A DNA stretch of 64,000 nt from PALSA-1296 sp038322815 (lineage in GTDB: Bacteria > Bacteroidota > Ignavibacteria > Palsa-1295). The DNA is taken from the NCBI GenBank assembly GCA_038322815.1, contig JBBQGG010000002.1:47922-111921 (forward strand), given 5' to 3'. The notes beneath the pieces are model-generated. The model was not told the origin of the DNA. It searched no databases and saw only the letters and a list, made by a program, of their open reading frames with translations. Positions within the stretch are counted from its first letter, which is position 1. The number at the start of each line of letters is the position of its first letter. Both the position numbers and the translations under genes were made by a program. This document shows positions 9,095 through 17,921 of the stretch, piece after piece.

Positions 9095-9706
9095 ATGAAA
9101 ATGATCGCTTTTTTTCTGAATATATTTTTGACTATGCTTTTTTTCGCACCTGCAATTGTTAGTGCCGATCCTCCCCTCACGGGCAAAGCTGCTCCGAGCT
9201 TCACCTTGAATGACGTAGATGGTAAACCTGTCAAGCTTTCTGATTTCAAAGGCAAGATCGTTGTTCTCGAGTGGATCAATGAAGGCTGTCCCTTCGTCAA
9301 AGGACATTACGAAAATGGGAACATGCCATCATTGCAACAGAAATATACTGCCCAAGATGTTGTATGGCTGACGATCAATTCCACCCGTCCGGATAACTCC
9401 GAAGCATACAATGCTGGGCAGAGTAAAGAGATACTTGCGAAGTGGCATTCACATGCGACTGCAAATTTAATGGATGGGGACCGCACGGTCGGTCATCTTT
9501 ATGATGCTAAGACAACTCCGCACATGTTCGTCATCGATAAAGACGGAATCCTCCGTTATCAAGGTGCAATAGATGATGATCGCTCAGCAGGCGGCGGAAA
9601 AAAAGCAACGGTGAACTACGTAGCGCAAGCACTTGATGCACTTCTTGCTGGAAAAGAAGTTGTAACCAGTACGACAAAGTCGTATGGCTGTTCGGTGAAG
9701 TATTAG
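9095..9706 (+). CDS. Periplasmic peroxiredoxin-like (PRX-like) redoxin
   Basis: A signal peptide (ending near IVSAD) is followed by a redoxin/AhpC-TSA-like thioredoxin fold: 'GKAAPSFTLNDVDGKPVKLSDF', 'VVLEWINEGCPFVKGHY' and 'TPHMFVIDKDGILRYQGAIDDD'. The active-site loop has one cysteine (GCPF) rather than CxxC, as in the PRX-like group of thioredoxin-family proteins. A second Cys lies near the C-terminus (SYGCSVKY). The role is probably thiol or peroxide handling outside the cytoplasm together with the preceding DsbD-type protein. A decayed copy of its 3' half is at 10189-10320. Confidence 0.85.
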   Translation: MKMIAFFLNIFLTMLFFAPAIVSADPPLTGKAAPSFTLNDVDGKPVKLSDFKGKIVVLEWINEGCPFVKGHYENGNMPSLQQKYTAQDVVWLTINSTRPDNSEAYNAGQSKEILAKWHSHATANLMDGDRTVGHLYDAKTTPHMFVIDKDGILRYQGAIDDDRSAGGGKKATVNYVAQALDALLAGKEVVTSTTKSYGCSVKY

Positions 9707-9801
9707 AGAGAATGTAGAAACGAGAATAATGAACATTCCCGTTTCTCTGCTACAACCATTCTCCCGTTAAAATCCGATGTTAAGCTTTATGGCCGCGATC
9801 C

Positions 9802-10011
9802 TTAGTTCGGATCGAAGGCAAACCGTTCAAGGATGATGCCGCCGGGTTTATGATTTAAGCAAAAGAGAACTCTGTTCCTGCCGTCAGATGAGGGAATGGT
9901 AACTCCTCCGAGATATCCGGAATACCCGCAATACTTACAGCATCCCATTTTTTTGATCTCGGCGTTAAATCTTTCTTTTACTAGTTTGTCTCCAATCGCT
10001 GTCTTTTCCAT
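9802..10011 (-). CDS. Small hypothetical protein with Cys cluster
   Basis: This 69-residue frame has a Cys-rich knuckle (GCCKYCGYSGYLGG) and a later single Cys before His (FCLNHKPGG), which together could ligate one zinc. I recognise no family. No clear ribosome-binding site precedes the ATG, but the frame is not a shadow of another gene and its composition looks coding. Confidence is moderate. Confidence 0.45.
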   Translation of the reverse strand: MEKTAIGDKLVKERFNAEIKKMGCCKYCGYSGYLGGVTIPSSDGRNRVLFCLNHKPGGIILERFAFDPN

Positions 10012-10188
10012 TGTCGTATGTCGTTATAGTCTGTTAAGAAGTAATGATGAATTATTCCGGTCTTTGAATCGGTGATCACCATGACTCGGAAGTAGTAATA
10101 TAACGAACGTTGCTCGGGCGATGTGACGTACTATCCCTTAAAAATAAAAAAAAACGAAGAGCCTGCTTTCTCTCTCCTTTTTTTTTCG

Positions 10189-10320
10189 GATCGGGCAGGC
10201 ATACTCCGCTACCAGGGCGCAATAGATGACGACCGCTCAGCAGGCGGCGGCAAGAAATCCCACATCAACTAAGTCATGAAAGCCCTCGACGCCCTCTTGG
10301 GCGACAAAGCGGGGCATTAA
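10189..10320 (+). pseudogene. Remnant of a second PRX-like redoxin
   Basis: Translated in frame, this stretch reads DRAGILRYQGAIDDDRSAGG..., nearly identical to residues ~148-170 of the redoxin at 9095-9706. It then meets a TAA where the intact gene has a Tyr codon (NYV became N-stop-V) and continues as MKALDALLGDKAGH before the natural stop. No 5' half is visible. It is a decayed paralogue or the leftover of a tandem duplication. Confidence 0.75.
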
Positions 10321-10337
10321 GGTATTTTTTTTATTTG

Positions 10338-10389
10338 TAGATTTTTCTCTACCTCTGTCGCTATCGCGCCAGAGTCCGTTCTAAATGAC
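10338..10389. repeat. Degenerate half copy of the 517-690 element
   Basis: The 52 bases align with 638-690, the right half of the MITE-like element: both start TAGATTT, share CTCT and GTCCGTTC/CTCCGTTC blocks, and end in AATGAC. Similarity is roughly 70% by eye. The left half is absent. It shows that the element has been mobile or is a recurring repeat. Confidence 0.45.
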
Positions 10390-10404
10390 AAGGTTGAGAT
10401 GCTG

Positions 10405-11211
10405 TCAGCTCTTAATAACTATCGCTTGTCCGCTCGGCATGGCAAGCGGCTGTTCGGGCTTGTTAGCGAAAAATTCATCCACTGCTTGTCTTGCACCCGG
10501 GCAGGTCGGAAAACCGTAATCATCGAAAATGATAAAGCCGCCGGGCATGAGGCGCGGATAGATGAAATCTAATGAGTCGAGAATGGATTGATAAATATCG
10601 ACGTCAATATGTGCGAAGGAAATTTTTGAAAATTCCAAGCCTTTGAACGTATCGGGAATAAATCCTTTATGGGTGACGACCAGATCTGGATACCCGACTC
10701 TGCTAGTGACAACTTCTTCGCTCGTATCTTTGAAGTCTCCGCTCTTATGCCAATCTTTTTGTGCATTCACATCAGGCATTCCCTCAAAGGTATCAAAGAG
10801 ATGAAGTTTGGTGCCGCTGTGCTTTCCGTATTCAGCAATGACCTTTGCAAGCAGGATCGCCGTGCCGCCTTTATAGACTCCACATTCCCAGAACTCGCCG
10901 CCGAGAGCAAGCGCTTGTTTACCAAATGTATAGAGCACGTAACACCTATCTGCGGTGACAAGGGTATATTTTTCTGCGGCTTCGACGAAAGGTTTGAACT
11001 CGCCATAACCCAGCCAAGGACTGAAATATGGTTTATAAAACTGCGCATCGGGAATTCCCCGCACCGTTTTTACCTTCTGTACCTTTAATGAAGTGAAAAG
11101 ATTGATGAATCTTTCTATCTTTTTGAGCATAGTATATAATGATGAGGTAGAAAAACCCGATTTAGCTAACTCACGTGCCAGAAATTTTTCGAAGAATGGA
11201 ATTACAACCAC
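10405..11211 (-). CDS. TylF/MycF-type SAM-dependent O-methyltransferase
   Basis: A 268-residue macrocin-O-methyltransferase-like protein. Visible motifs are the SAM-binding 'GEFWECGVYKGGTAILLA', the acidic 'LHLFDTFEGMP', metal/substrate-site 'FAHIDVDIYQSILDSLDFIYPRL' and 'GGFIIFDDYG'. The family methylates sugar hydroxyls in macrolides and, more generally, is found with polysaccharide and cell-envelope genes. The substrate here is unknown. The annotated ATG (11211) overlaps the divergent trmO start by 16 bp; an internal Met at 11130 would leave a 65-bp promoter gap and may be the true start. Confidence 0.85.
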   Translation of the reverse strand: MVVIPFFEKFLARELAKSGFSTSSLYTMLKKIERFINLFTSLKVQKVKTVRGIPDAQFYKPYFSPWLGYGEFKPFVEAAEKYTLVTADRCYVLYTFGKQALALGGEFWECGVYKGGTAILLAKVIAEYGKHSGTKLHLFDTFEGMPDVNAQKDWHKSGDFKDTSEEVVTSRVGYPDLVVTHKGFIPDTFKGLEFSKISFAHIDVDIYQSILDSLDFIYPRLMPGGFIIFDDYGFPTCPGARQAVDEFFANKPEQPLAMPSGQAIVIKS

Positions 11212-11993
11212 TGCTTTTGCACCCTATCGGTATTATCCGCACTCCGTTTGCCGACAGGGTGGATGCTCCGCGTCAGCCGGATCATAAAGGCGAAGGCTCT
11301 TCGGGAAAGATCATTCTCGAACCCGGGCATAATTTTGAGCAAGCTTTGGAAGATCTTGAGGGATTTGAAAAGATTTGGCTGCTCTATCAATTTGATCGCA
11401 ATACAAATTGGAAACCGAAAGTGCTTCCGCCGCGAGGTGATAGGATAAAGCGCGGAGTGTTTGCAACGCGTTCGCCTCACCGGCCTAATCCCATAGGACT
11501 TTCGCTTGTCACAGTACTTGAAGTTAACGGAAGAAATATATATGTGGATGGAGTTGATATCCTCGATAAAACTCCTCTGTTCGATATTAAACCATACCTT
11601 GCTTATGCAGAAGCTTTTCCCGATGCAAGATCAGGATGGCTTGAAGAAACTATTCATAATGAATCTTTAAAAGAGCGACGCATTTTTATCATAGATGGCC
11701 TTGCCCGTGAACAATTGCAGTGGCTCAATAAAAATTTCCGGATCGATCTTCTCCCTATTGCTGAAAGAGTATTAGAACATGATCCTTTTCCTCATCCATC
11801 AAGGCGAATCTTCAAAGAAAAAAACGGCGAATTTATGATCGCCATTAAAAGCTGGAGACTTCGCTATCGGATCGAAGAGAATACCATTGTCATCGTTAAA
11901 GTCGAAAGCGGATATACAGCAGAAGCTTTGCGATCAAAGAATGGAATAATTCATCAGGAAGATGCTCATGAAGCATTTCACAGATCATGGTAA
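11196..11993 (+). CDS. trmO: tRNA (t6A37-N6)-methyltransferase TrmO
   Basis: This is a TsaA/YaeB-fold protein. TrmO adds a methyl group to threonylcarbamoyl-A37 in some tRNAs. The sequence shows the N-terminal 'LHPIGIIRTPFADRVDAPRQ', the core 'FEKIWLLYQFDRN' and the signature 'GVFATRSPHRPNPIGLSLV', with 'DILDKTPLFDIKPYLAYAEAFP' after it. A C-terminal extension of ~110 residues (from ~160) fits the TrmO C-terminal domain. I chose the ATG at 11196; the frame is open to 11175, but the extra residues are not family-like. It is divergent from the TylF-like gene. Confidence 0.92.
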   Translation: MELQPLLLHPIGIIRTPFADRVDAPRQPDHKGEGSSGKIILEPGHNFEQALEDLEGFEKIWLLYQFDRNTNWKPKVLPPRGDRIKRGVFATRSPHRPNPIGLSLVTVLEVNGRNIYVDGVDILDKTPLFDIKPYLAYAEAFPDARSGWLEETIHNESLKERRIFIIDGLAREQLQWLNKNFRIDLLPIAERVLEHDPFPHPSRRIFKEKNGEFMIAIKSWRLRYRIEENTIVIVKVESGYTAEALRSKNGIIHQEDAHEAFHRSW

Positions 11994-12081
11994 GGAAAGT
12001 ATTTCTCAGGCATTGCCCTGAACCTGTCCTTGTTGAAGAATTGTTACATTTCCCTCAATTAAAAGTGTAAAAGAAATATCT

Positions 12082-12789
12082 ATGGGCAGAGCATTCGAAT
12101 TCCGTAAAGTACGTAAGATGAAGCGCTGGGACAAAATGTCTAAAGCGTTTACTAAACTGGGCAAGGAAATCGCCGTTGCCGTTAAACTTGGCGGACCGGA
12201 TCCGGAATCTAACCCACGTCTGCGTGCAGCTATTCAGAATGCTAAAGGCGTTAATATGCCGAAAGACCGCGTCGAAGGTGCGATCCACCGTGCTTCGAGC
12301 AAAGACGCAGCCGATATTCAGGAAATTGTCTACCAAGGATACGGCCCTCATGGCATCGCTCTTGTGATCGAATGTGCCGCCGATAACCCTACCCGAACTG
12401 TTGCAAATATCCGCACCTATTTCAATCGCGCCGGTGGAACAATGGGTACTTCCGGATCGCTTGATTTTATGTTCGAACGCAAAGGGGTCTTCAAAATTCC
12501 GGCAGCCGGAATAAATATGGAAGAGCTTGAACTCGATCTCATTGATTCCGGAGCTGAAGATATAACAAAAGAAGATGACGAAATCATCGTTTATACTTCG
12601 TTTCAGGATTTTGTTGGAATGCAAAAAGCTCTCGAAGAAAAAAATATCGCTGTAACCGAAGCAAAGATCGAACGCATACCAACGACAACGAAAGAACTCA
12701 CGGAAGAACAAGCCAACGATGTATTTGAAATGATAGAAAAGGTTGAAGAAGATGATGACGTGCAAGCAGTTTATCACACGGTAGCCTAG
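12082..12789 (+). CDS. yebC: YebC/PmpR family regulator (TACO1-like)
   Basis: 235 residues, normal for the family, opening with the conserved 'MGRAFEFRKVRKMKRWDKM' and 'FTKLGKEIAVAVKLGGPDPESN'. The 'YQGYGPHGIALVIECAADNPTRTVANIRTYF' core follows, then the acidic C-terminal domain. Family members are reported as DNA-binding regulators and, for TACO1/YebC, as factors helping ribosomes through difficult peptides. The start is clear. The downstream MarR gene begins 83 bp later and may be co-transcribed. Confidence 0.95.
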   Translation: MGRAFEFRKVRKMKRWDKMSKAFTKLGKEIAVAVKLGGPDPESNPRLRAAIQNAKGVNMPKDRVEGAIHRASSKDAADIQEIVYQGYGPHGIALVIECAADNPTRTVANIRTYFNRAGGTMGTSGSLDFMFERKGVFKIPAAGINMEELELDLIDSGAEDITKEDDEIIVYTSFQDFVGMQKALEEKNIAVTEAKIERIPTTTKELTEEQANDVFEMIEKVEEDDDVQAVYHTVA

Positions 12790-12872
12790 ACGCGGTTCCG
12801 ATTTCTCCGGAACACTTCTCGCATTTCCGGCGTATAGCAGGAGTTCCATTTACATGGGATACCATATATATT

Positions 12873-13367
12873 ATGCCATCACAGAAAGCCACAAAAGAAT
12901 CGAAGGAGATCATCAATGATATCCGGCGCCTCGTGCAATCGATCCGCATGGCATCGAGCGAATCGGAGCAAAGTGTCGGGCTGACTGCTGCCCAGCTTTT
13001 TGTCATGCATAAACTTGGCGAAGAGGGCGGCTTGTCGATCAATGATCTTGCCGATCGTACCCTGACGCATCAAAGCTCGGTCTCCGTTATTGTGCAGAAG
13101 CTGGAGGAGAAGGGCCTGGTCAGCAGGCTACGCGCGGCTGAAGATGGAAGAAGGTTCGAACTGACGCTGAGTAAGAAGGGAGCGGCATTGCTAAAAAAAG
13201 CCCCTCATTCAATTCAGGAAAGACTTATCAAAGCTCTCAAGAAAATGGAACCGGATATGCGGCATCAATTCTCGGTCACCTTCACTTCATTCCTCAGTTT
13301 GGCAAATATCAAAGGCGATGCGCCGATGATGTTTGATGAAACCGTCACACAGAAAAGGAAAAAATAA
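12873..13367 (+). CDS. MarR-family transcriptional regulator
   Basis: A 164-residue winged-helix protein. The helix-turn-helix and wing region 'LSINDLADRTLTHQSSVSVIVQKLEEKGLVSRLRAAEDGRRFELTLSKKGAALL' is diagnostic of MarR proteins, which repress target genes until a ligand binds. The stop codon touches the TTG start of the ClC gene (TAATTG), so the two are translationally coupled. Its target is therefore probably the chloride-transporter operon itself. Ligand unknown. Confidence 0.92.
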   Translation: MPSQKATKESKEIINDIRRLVQSIRMASSESEQSVGLTAAQLFVMHKLGEEGGLSINDLADRTLTHQSSVSVIVQKLEEKGLVSRLRAAEDGRRFELTLSKKGAALLKKAPHSIQERLIKALKKMEPDMRHQFSVTFTSFLSLANIKGDAPMMFDETVTQKRKK

Positions 13368-15254
13368 TTGCAAGATTACAATCATGAAGTAGAGCGGTCA
13401 TCGACGACTGAGGGTTTGCCTGTTGCACCCGGATTAGGCGAGATGCTCGATGCGACCAATTTTCCGCGGGAGCCGGCACGAATTGATAAACGTGTCGTGA
13501 TAGTTTCGCTCAGCGCAATGGCTCTTGCGGTTGCCGCAGTATTTGTCGCACAGGCATTGGTGCGCCTGATTGCGCTTGTGACCAATCTCTCTTTCTTCGG
13601 AATATTCTCGTTTGCGCTCACTTCTCCGGCGGGAAATACACTTGGGTTGTTCGTTCTTATCGTTCCGGTCATCGGCGGTCTTATTGTCGGACTGATGGCG
13701 CGTTACGGATCAAAGGGAATCCGCGGGCACGGAATACCCGAAGCAATGGAACAGGTACTTTCGAATGAAAGCAAGATTCCGCCATTGATGACGTTCCTCA
13801 AGCCGATCTCGGCAGCAATCGCTATTGGCACGGGCGGACCGTTCGGAGCCGAAGGCCCGATTATTGCCACAGGCGGTGCGCTTGGCTCATTCATCGGCCA
13901 GATATTTCCTGTCACACCGACAGAGAGAAAAATTCTGCTGACTGCGGGAGCGGCGGCCGGAATGTCGGCAGTATTCGGTACCCCGGTTGCAGCTGTGTTG
14001 CTTTCAATAGAACTCCTTCTATTCGAATTCAAAGCGCGCTCCATTATTCCTGTAGCTTTAGCCGCTACAACAGCAGCCGGTGTGCGTATGGTATTCGAAG
14101 GGTCAGCTCCTGTCTTTGCGATGACAAATCTTTCGCAGCCTTCGGGCACCGCGCTTTCGATCTATATTTCTATTGGTGCGATAGTCGGAGTTTTTTCAAT
14201 ATTTGTAACAAAAGCTATTTATGCGATCGAAGATCTTTTCGAAAAAATTCCGATCCATTGGATGTGGTGGCCGGCGATCGGTGCAGTTGCCGTCGGAGTC
14301 TGCGGTTTTTTCGTACCGCGCACGCTCGGAGTCGGATACAGTAATATCAGTGATCTGCTTTCGCATAATCTGACAGTTCAGTTTGCGTTGATCTTATGTA
14401 CTGTAAAATTTATTTCGTGGTCTATCTCTTTAGGAAGTGGGACTTCGGGAGGAACGATGGCTCCACTTTTTACCATCGGCGCAGGGCTTGGCACTGTTTT
14501 TGGCGCAGCTGCAATGTGGATTCTTCCTGCTGCAGGGATTGACCTGCGTATCGCAGCGCTCGTTGGTATGGCAGCCCTTTTTGCAGGCGCAACGCGAGCA
14601 TTACTTACTTCTGTCGTGATGGCATTCGAGACGACGCTGCAACCATTAGGTTTGCTTCCACTTCTGGGCGGCTGCACGGCTGCGTATTTAGTATCGAGTC
14701 TCTTCATGAAGAATACGATCATGACGGAGAAGATTGTTCGTCGTGGCGTGCATGTGCCATCGGAATACTCTGCAGACTATCTCGAACAAATTCTTGTACG
14801 AAATGTGGTCTCAAAAGAACTCACGACATTGCGAGGCAATCAAACGGTAAAAGAAGTGCAGGAATGGGTTGCATCCAAAGCCGAAGGCTCGACACATCAG
14901 GGGTTTCCGATCATTGATGAAAATGGACGTCTGCTTGGCGTCGTTACAAGACGAAACTTCCTGAATACCGATCTTCCTCCTCAAACTCATGTACACGAAC
15001 TTATTAAACGTTCTCCGACAGCAGTGTATGATGATTCGACATTGCGTGAAGCCGCCGATCACATGGTCAATCACGATGTCGGCAGACTGCCGGTGCTTTC
15101 GCGTATGGAACCTGGAAAGCTTATTGGTATTATTACACGCAGCGACGTTCTGGCCGGGAATAAAAAAAGGTTGGCAGAATTACAACGAGAAAGACAGACC
15201 CTTACTCTGAAAGAAATTTTAACCCAGCCAAAAAGGGAAAGAACAGCAGTATAA
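13368..15254 (+). CDS. ClC-family chloride channel/antiporter with CBS domains
   Basis: A 628-residue membrane protein. The ClC selectivity-filter motifs are present: 'GHGIPEAM' (for GSGIP), 'GPFGAEGPII' with the gating glutamate, and 'GTSGGTMAPLF' (GxFxP region). About 10-12 membrane helices span residues ~45-450. The C-terminal ~160 residues contain two CBS motifs (one ending GVVTRRNFL, the other LIGIITRSDVL), which in other ClCs sense nucleotides. The predicted start is TTG directly after the MarR stop; an ATG at 13446 is an alternative that would drop ~26 non-membrane residues. It is coupled to the MarR gene. Confidence 0.93.
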   Translation: MQDYNHEVERSSTTEGLPVAPGLGEMLDATNFPREPARIDKRVVIVSLSAMALAVAAVFVAQALVRLIALVTNLSFFGIFSFALTSPAGNTLGLFVLIVPVIGGLIVGLMARYGSKGIRGHGIPEAMEQVLSNESKIPPLMTFLKPISAAIAIGTGGPFGAEGPIIATGGALGSFIGQIFPVTPTERKILLTAGAAAGMSAVFGTPVAAVLLSIELLLFEFKARSIIPVALAATTAAGVRMVFEGSAPVFAMTNLSQPSGTALSIYISIGAIVGVFSIFVTKAIYAIEDLFEKIPIHWMWWPAIGAVAVGVCGFFVPRTLGVGYSNISDLLSHNLTVQFALILCTVKFISWSISLGSGTSGGTMAPLFTIGAGLGTVFGAAAMWILPAAGIDLRIAALVGMAALFAGATRALLTSVVMAFETTLQPLGLLPLLGGCTAAYLVSSLFMKNTIMTEKIVRRGVHVPSEYSADYLEQILVRNVVSKELTTLRGNQTVKEVQEWVASKAEGSTHQGFPIIDENGRLLGVVTRRNFLNTDLPPQTHVHELIKRSPTAVYDDSTLREAADHMVNHDVGRLPVLSRMEPGKLIGIITRSDVLAGNKKRLAELQRERQTLTLKEILTQPKRERTAV

Positions 15255-15358
15255 TAAAATATGGAGGAAATACTTTTTTTAATTGCCTGTACAACAACCT
15301 ATGAGGTAATTCCCCTCAAATTTATTGCAATTCAAACTTAATTTATTAATGATTAATT

Positions 15359-16768
15359 ATGTCGAAGGCAATCTCTTCAGGTAACATGTCCGATACACAG
15401 GTTCATCCTGGTAGCGATAATGTTCTCGGTATTCGAAGAAGAGATCAATTTATTCATTCTGCCATCATCGGAGTATTAGTCGGCGGAGTTGCAGTACTTT
15501 TCCAGCTTTCACTGGATTTTGTTGAAACAGCCAGAATATCATTACTTGGAAGTCTTAAATCGTATCCAACTTTTGGTTGGCTTGTCTTACCTATCATCCT
15601 TGGAGCTGTTGCAGGGTTAGGAGGTTTTCTAACTCAGAAATTTGCGCCTGAAGCTTCAGGAAGTGGCATCCCACACGTTAAAGCAGTACTGCTCAATATT
15701 CGTGAGCTGAATTGGAAAAAATTATTGCCCGTAAAGTTCTTTGCCGGATTGATGTCAATCGGAGCCGGTCTTTCCTTAGGTCGTGAAGGTCCGACAGTGC
15801 AAATGGGAGCCGCTATCGGTAAGGGAGCTTCAGAGTATTTGCATACGGGAAAGCATGCAACAAAACGGTTGATCTCTGCCGCTGCAGGTGCGGGACTTTC
15901 AGCAGCCTTCAATGCCCCGCTTGCAGGTTTCATATTTGTTATTGAGGAATTGCAGAAGGAGCTATCGCCCTTAACATTCGGAAGCGCCTTTATTTCCTGT
16001 GTAACGGCAGTCGCAATTAATAGAATATTTACAGGGCAGCTTCCATCTTTTCATATTCGCGGTTACCCGATACCTCCGTTAACTGCCCTGCCGTTGTTCG
16101 CACTCATGGGGCTTGTCTCCGGATATGCAGGTATTGCTTTCAATAAGATACTGATTGCGGCAGTCAGGAGATCTCGTAAGCTAACGATTCCGACATGGAT
16201 AAAGACTGCAAGCATGGGCGTTCTTGCAGGAGTCATCGCTTGGTGGCTTCCGGAAGCTATCGGCGGCGGACATCGTACAGCCGAAAGCATCTTGCAGGGA
16301 AAATTTGCTTCTTCAGATGTAATCGCCTTTCTTCTTATCCTGTTCGTAGTGAAGTTTGGCTTCACTATACTTTCATATTCTACCGGCGCTCCGGGCGGGA
16401 TCTTTGCACCGCTCCTTGTACTCGGAGCGATCATTGGCTTAATATTCGGTCAGCTTAGCGGGCTCTTTTTTCCGGAGTTAGGGACTACGCCGGCTGCATT
16501 TGCTGTTGTTGGAATGGCTGCAATGTTCACCTCGATTGTCCGTGCACCGCTTACAGGTATCGTACTAATTTTAGAAATGACGGGAAATCAGGAGCAGCTT
16601 TTTGTTCTTATCCTTGCATGTCTGATCTCATATTTAGTTGCAGAGCATTCCGGAAATAAGCCAATTTATGAATCACTGATGGAAGAGGATCTTAACAGCT
16701 CTGAAAAACTGTTGGCATTCGAAGAGATGGAAAGAGAATCTGCAGCGATGGATGATTCTGATGCTTAA
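15359..16768 (+). CDS. ClC-family H+/Cl- exchange transporter
   Basis: A 469-residue second ClC protein without CBS domains. Motifs: 'EASGSGIPHVKAVL', 'LSLGREGPTVQMGAAIGKG' with the gating Glu, 'GAPGGIFAPLLVLG', and 'RAPLTGIVLILEMTG'. This pattern is closer to EcClcA-type antiporters than the upstream gene is. It sits 104 bp after the CBS-type ClC and is probably expressed with it. An internal Met (MSDTQ, ~27 bases in) preceded by AGGT is an alternative start. Two different ClCs in tandem under a MarR gene suggest a halide, fluoride or acid-stress role, which is inference. Confidence 0.93.
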   Translation: MSKAISSGNMSDTQVHPGSDNVLGIRRRDQFIHSAIIGVLVGGVAVLFQLSLDFVETARISLLGSLKSYPTFGWLVLPIILGAVAGLGGFLTQKFAPEASGSGIPHVKAVLLNIRELNWKKLLPVKFFAGLMSIGAGLSLGREGPTVQMGAAIGKGASEYLHTGKHATKRLISAAAGAGLSAAFNAPLAGFIFVIEELQKELSPLTFGSAFISCVTAVAINRIFTGQLPSFHIRGYPIPPLTALPLFALMGLVSGYAGIAFNKILIAAVRRSRKLTIPTWIKTASMGVLAGVIAWWLPEAIGGGHRTAESILQGKFASSDVIAFLLILFVVKFGFTILSYSTGAPGGIFAPLLVLGAIIGLIFGQLSGLFFPELGTTPAAFAVVGMAAMFTSIVRAPLTGIVLILEMTGNQEQLFVLILACLISYLVAEHSGNKPIYESLMEEDLNSSEKLLAFEEMERESAAMDDSDA

Positions 16769-16836
16769 TAATCAACAGATGTCATAACCTGCTCGTCTTC
16801 TGTAATATTTGTAGTACTTCAGTTTACATTATTTAT

Positions 16837-17214
16837 ATGATCACATTCCTCGGACTTCGTACGTGTATTTATCACGTTTCCGATCTGCAGCAAGCGAAAG
16901 AGTGGTACTCCGCTGTCCTGATCTCGCAGCCATATTTCGATGAGCCGTTTTATGTTGGCTTTGATGTAGGCGGTTTTGAACTCGGGCTTGATCCTAATAT
17001 GGAGGGCATCACTCCCGGCACAAACATTGATACCTATTGGGGAGTCGATGATGTGAAGGATGAATATACAAGGCTCTTAGATTTCGGCGCTACCGAGCAT
17101 CATGCTCCGCAAGATGTCGGCGGTGGGATTATCGTTGCAACCGTACTCGATCCGTTCGGCAATGTGTTTGGGATTATTGAGAACCCGAATTTCGATAAAA
17201 AAGGAAGGGTATAA
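16837..17214 (+). CDS. Glyoxalase/bleomycin-resistance (VOC) family protein
   Basis: This 125-residue single VOC domain has two beta-alpha-beta-beta-beta units: 'LRTCIYHVSDLQQAKEWYSAVL...YVGFDVGGFELGLDP' and 'TYWGVDDVKDEYTRLLDFGA...VATVLDPFGNVFGIIENP'. The ligand positions resemble lyase/dioxygenase or antibiotic-sequestering members. The substrate cannot be told. It is followed with one base between by an acetyltransferase resembling AAC(6'), so the pair could be a small detoxification operon. Confidence 0.9.
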   Translation: MITFLGLRTCIYHVSDLQQAKEWYSAVLISQPYFDEPFYVGFDVGGFELGLDPNMEGITPGTNIDTYWGVDDVKDEYTRLLDFGATEHHAPQDVGGGIIVATVLDPFGNVFGIIENPNFDKKGRV

Positions 17215-17215
17215 T

Positions 17216-17662
17216 ATGATCTTCACTATCGCCATTAAAAATGATCTTCCCGATTGGCTTGAGATGGCGCTTGCTCTTTGGCCATACGAAAGTAAGACAG
17301 ATATGGAGTCGCTCTTTCATTCTTTATTTGCTTCGAAAAATGATGAGATCCTGATTGCAAGAACTGATGAAGGCATCGCCGTTGGTTTTGCGAATATTTC
17401 GATCAGAAAAGATTATGTTGAAGGTTCGAATTCATCTCCCGTAGGGTACATCGAAGGAATTTATGTCAAACCTGAATTTCGCAAACATGGAATAGCGCGG
17501 GAAATGCTCAGATTAGGAGAAGAGTGGTCGCGCTTACGAGGATGTACTGAGTATGCATCTGATACAGAATTGCATAATGTCGATAGTCAGAATTTCCACC
17601 TCCGCGCAGGATTTGAGAAGGCAGAGGTAATCGTACATTTTATTAAGAAAATTTCTCTCTAA
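17216..17662 (+). CDS. GNAT acetyltransferase resembling aminoglycoside 6'-N-acetyltransferase
   Basis: The ATG at 17216 is preceded by AAGGAAGG and follows the VOC stop directly; the longer frame from 17102 just overlaps that gene. The 148 residues follow the AAC(6')-I layout: N-terminal 'LEMALALWPYES', central 'VGFANISIRKDYVEGSNSSPVGYIEGIYVKPEFRKHGIAREML' with the acetyl-CoA loop (R-K-H-G-I-A), then 'GCTEYASDTELHNVDSQNFHLRAGFEKAE'. The resemblance to aminoglycoside acetyltransferases is strong by eye, but activity on a drug is not shown by sequence alone. Confidence 0.85.
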   Translation: MIFTIAIKNDLPDWLEMALALWPYESKTDMESLFHSLFASKNDEILIARTDEGIAVGFANISIRKDYVEGSNSSPVGYIEGIYVKPEFRKHGIAREMLRLGEEWSRLRGCTEYASDTELHNVDSQNFHLRAGFEKAEVIVHFIKKISL

Positions 17663-17732
17663 CTTTAGTTCGCAGTGATTGATCGAACATTTTCGTCTGA
17701 TAAAGAGTAATAATTAAGGAGAAAAACATCCT

Positions 17733-17921
17733 ATGCAAATATTAACTTTCAAAGAAGAAGCAAAGCTACTCGTTGACTCACTACCTGAGAATTCCTCATG
17801 GAACGATCTCATGTATGAAATATACGTCCGCCAGGAAATAGAAAAAGGTCTTGACGATATAGAAGCCGGGCGTTATAAAACTCATGAGGAAGTAGAAAAA
17901 ATCTTTGGCGTTACTGAATGA
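17733..17921 (+). CDS. Antitoxin-like protein of a RelE/ParE-type module
   Basis: This is a 62-residue, mostly acidic helical protein (LLVDSLPENSSWNDLMYEIYVRQEIEKGLDDIEAGRYKTHEEVEKIF). Its C-terminal half is typical of small antitoxins that pair with RelE/ParE toxins. The stop TGA overlaps the ATG of the next frame (ATGA at 17918-17921), the standard antitoxin-toxin arrangement. The downstream toxin is broken, so this may be an orphan antitoxin. Confidence 0.7.
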   Translation: MQILTFKEEAKLLVDSLPENSSWNDLMYEIYVRQEIEKGLDDIEAGRYKTHEEVEKIFGVTE

